Assembly (NCBI RefSeq): GCF_033568475.1
Contig: NC_133123.1
Coordinates: 1,860,001-1,924,000, forward strand
Reading direction: 5' to 3'
DNA length: 64,000 bases
From: Henckelia pumila
Taxonomy: Eukaryota > Streptophyta > Magnoliopsida > Lamiales > Gesneriaceae
Notes under the pieces: model-generated
Database searches by the model: none
Told to the model about the DNA's origin: nothing
Seen by the model: the letters and a program-made list of their open reading frames with translations, nothing else
Part shown: piece after piece, positions 61,652 to 64,000 of the stretch
Layout: each line of letters opens with the position of its first letter
How positions within the stretch are numbered: the first letter of the stretch is position 1
Position numbers and translations under genes: made by a program

Positions 61652-61899
61652 GATAGAGAACTCTCTTTGCATGATCATGGTTCGTGAAAGACATGGTACC
61701 CAAAAACTTTGATCGGAATGGCATGAAAAACATGAAACATCCTCAAAGTGTTGTTGCCTGTTGGGGATATCAAGGAATACCTTAAAATTGATTATGCTAT
61801 CCTCAAGGTCATTTCCATGCCAAATTCACGGGTACAAATTTAATTATTATTTTTTTTTGGAAAAGTTGTACAAATTTAATTATAATTATACATAATAAA

Positions 61900-63903
61900 T
61901 AAAACAGGAATCCGGTCGATCGATGGTCCAGTCGGTCTACTACATATAATAATCGATCGTCGATGATTTTTCTATCGACCAGATTACAATTATACATATA
62001 AGTTGATTTAAATAATATTATTTATATTCCTCGTCCTCCTAATAATATTCGTACTCATCGTATTAGTTTACAATTATAATTATACATATTAAATAAATAA
62101 AGAATTCCTTCGGTCGAGTGTGAATAACGTCGGTCTACTACATATAATAATCGGTCGTCGATGATTTTGCTATCGACCACATTACAATTATACATATCAG
62201 TTGATTAAAATAATAGTATTTATATTCCTCGTCCTCCTAATAATATTCGTATTCATCGTATTAGTTTACAATTATAATTATACATATTAAATAAATAAAG
62301 AATTCCTTCGATCGAGTGTGAATAACGTCGGTCGACTTCATATAATAATCGATCGTCGATGATTTTGCTATCGACCAGATTACAATTACATATATCAATT
62401 GATTAAAATAATAGTATTTATATTCCTCGTCCTCCTAATAATATTCGTACTCATCGTATTAGTTTAAAATTATAATTATACATATTAAATAAATTAAGAA
62501 TTTCTTCGGTCGAGTGTGAATAACGTCGGTCTACTACATATAATAATCGGTCGTCGATGATTTTGCTATCGACCACATTACAATTATACATATCAGTTGA
62601 TTAAAATAATAGTATTTATATTCCTCGTCCTCGATGATTCTACTACATATAATAATCGGTCGTCGATGATTTTGTTATCGACCACATTACAATTATACAT
62701 ATCAGTTGATTAAAATAATAGTATTTATATTCCTCGTCCTCCTAATAATATTCGTATTCATCGTATTAGTTTACAATTATAATTATACATATTAAATAAA
62801 TAAAGAATTCCTTCGGTCGAGTTTGAATAATGTCGGTCGACTTAATATAATAATCGGTCGTCGATGATTTTGCTATCGACCAGATTACAATTACATATAT
62901 CAATTGATTAAAATAATAGTATTTATATTTCTCGTTCTCCTAATAATATTCGTACTCATCGTATTAGTTTACAATTATGATTATACATATTAAATAAATA
63001 AAGAATTCCTTCAGTCGAGTGTGAATAACGTCGGTCTACTACATATAATAATCGGTCGTCGATGATTTTGCTATCGACCACATTACTATTATACATATCA
63101 GTTGATTAAAATAATAGTATTTATATTCCTCGTCCTCCTAATAATATTCGTATTCATCGTATTAGTATACAATTATAATTATACATATTAAATAAATAAA
63201 GAATTCCTTTGGTCGAGTGTGAATAACGTTGGTCGACTTCATATAATAATCGGTCGTCGATGATTTTGCTATCGACCAGATTACAATTACATATATCAAT
63301 TGATTAAAATAATAGTATTTATATTCCTCGTCCTCCTAATAATATTCGTACTCATCGTATTAGTTTACAATTATAATTATACATATTAAATAAATAAAGA
63401 ATTCCTTCAGTCGAGTGTGAATAACGTCGGTCTACTACATATAATAATCGGTCGTCGATGATTTTGCTATCGACCACATTACAATTATACATATCAGTTG
63501 ATTAAAATAATAGTATTTATATTCCTCGTCCTCCTAATAATATTCGTATTCATCGTATTAGTTTACAATTATAATTATACATATTAAATAAATAAAGAAT
63601 TCCTTTGGTTGAGTGTGAATAACATCGGTCGACTTCATATAATAATCGGTCGTCGATGATTTTGCTATCGACCAGATTACAATTACATATATCAATTGAT
63701 TAAAATAATAGTATTTATATTCCTCGTCCTCCTAATAATATTCGTACTCATCGTATTAGTTTACAATTATAATTATACATAGTAAATAAATAAAGAATGC
63801 CTTCGGTCGAGTGTGAATAACGTCGGTCGACTTCATATAATAATCGATCGTCGATGATTTTGCTATCGACCAGATTACAATTACATATATCAGTTGATTA
63901 AAA
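61900..63903. repeat. 198-bp satellite array, alternating monomer types
   Basis: The phrase TATCGACC recurs at 61973, 62171, 62369, 62567, 62676, 62874, 63072, 63270, 63468, 63666 and 63864: nine steps of exactly 198 bp and one of 109 bp (a shortened monomer). Each monomer has CGGTCGTCGATGATTTTGCT next to ATCGACC, a near-palindrome, plus TCGGTCGA[GC]T and TTCCTCGTCCTCCTAATAAT. Two types differ at fixed sites (ATCGACCAGATT with TTCATATAAT versus ATCGACCACATT with CTACATATAAT) and mostly alternate, giving a 396-bp higher-order unit. It has no coding capacity. The right edge is near 63903, where unrelated sequence begins. Confidence 0.95.
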
Positions 63904-64000
63904 CTCATTCATACAGACAAAATTGATTTCTACTACAAATAAATATAGCGTACAATGCCAATTTTATATTGTTCGCATGAACAAATTAATTGTGCTTACA
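63904..64000. other. Unique sequence after the satellite
   Basis: About 100 bp without a recognised feature. The array ends here, inside the window. Confidence 0.4.

Noticed and set aside
61900-63903. Regular repeats resembling a CRISPR array
   Set aside because: Monomers are about 198 bp, near-identical throughout with no unique spacers, in a plant genome; this is satellite DNA.

Overview
The window is AT-rich nuclear DNA from a flowering plant, almost certainly a eudicot. The evidence is an ACC oxidase of ethylene synthesis, GT-AG introns with T-rich tracts, a RALF-like peptide gene, a plant-specific X8-domain family, and plant Copia, Gypsy, MULE, LINE, SINE and MITE-like repeats. The species cannot be named from the sequence alone.

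Layout. 1-5.7 kb: a broken Copia retrotransposon on the + strand. 8.2-9.55 kb: an intact four-exon ACC oxidase (+). 10.9-13.2 kb: a CLMP1/Phox-type TPR-PB1 gene (-), interrupted by one frame break. 14.9-16.5 kb: a five-exon atypical dual-specificity phosphatase (-). 19.9-20.5 kb: an intronless plant-specific protein of unknown function (-). 23.0-25.6 kb: a six-exon acyl-protein thioesterase (-). 26.0 kb: a short RALF-like peptide gene (+). 27.4-32.6 kb: a second broken Copia element (-) with both LTRs, nested in an older MITE-like sequence. 32.9-34.4 kb: a five-exon mitochondrial pyruvate carrier (+). Copies of one MITE-like family sit at 13.8, 17.2 and 41.7 kb.

35.6-39.8 kb is a roughly 4.2-kb imperfect palindrome. 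Its two arms (about 2 kb each, about 195 bp loop) both carry a small secreted X8-domain gene. A third copy of that gene lies at 47.0-48.0 kb. The right arm ends about 280 bp beyond the last visible exon of a PUR3 (GAR transformylase) gene whose catalytic 3' end is absent. 43.6-46.0 kb is a much decayed Ty3/Gypsy fossil.

49.7-63.9 kb is a mosaic dominated by one repeat family rich in CGACC/GGTCG words. It holds a Mutator-like transposase gene with two lesions, a 316-bp tandem duplication, a probable 1.9-kb solo LTR, an intact two-exon GRF zinc-finger gene, a 0.6-kb direct repeat (one copy split by a LINE tail inserted in telomere-like repeats), two small unrecognised genes, and a 198-bp satellite of alternating monomer types that carries the same words.

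The host genes are unrelated housekeeping or signalling genes (ethylene, chloroplast distribution, phosphatase signalling, deacylation, mitochondrial pyruvate uptake, purine synthesis) and do not form a pathway. The features most worth follow-up are the inverted X8 duplication, a plausible small-RNA source, and the satellite/MULE family that shares one short motif.
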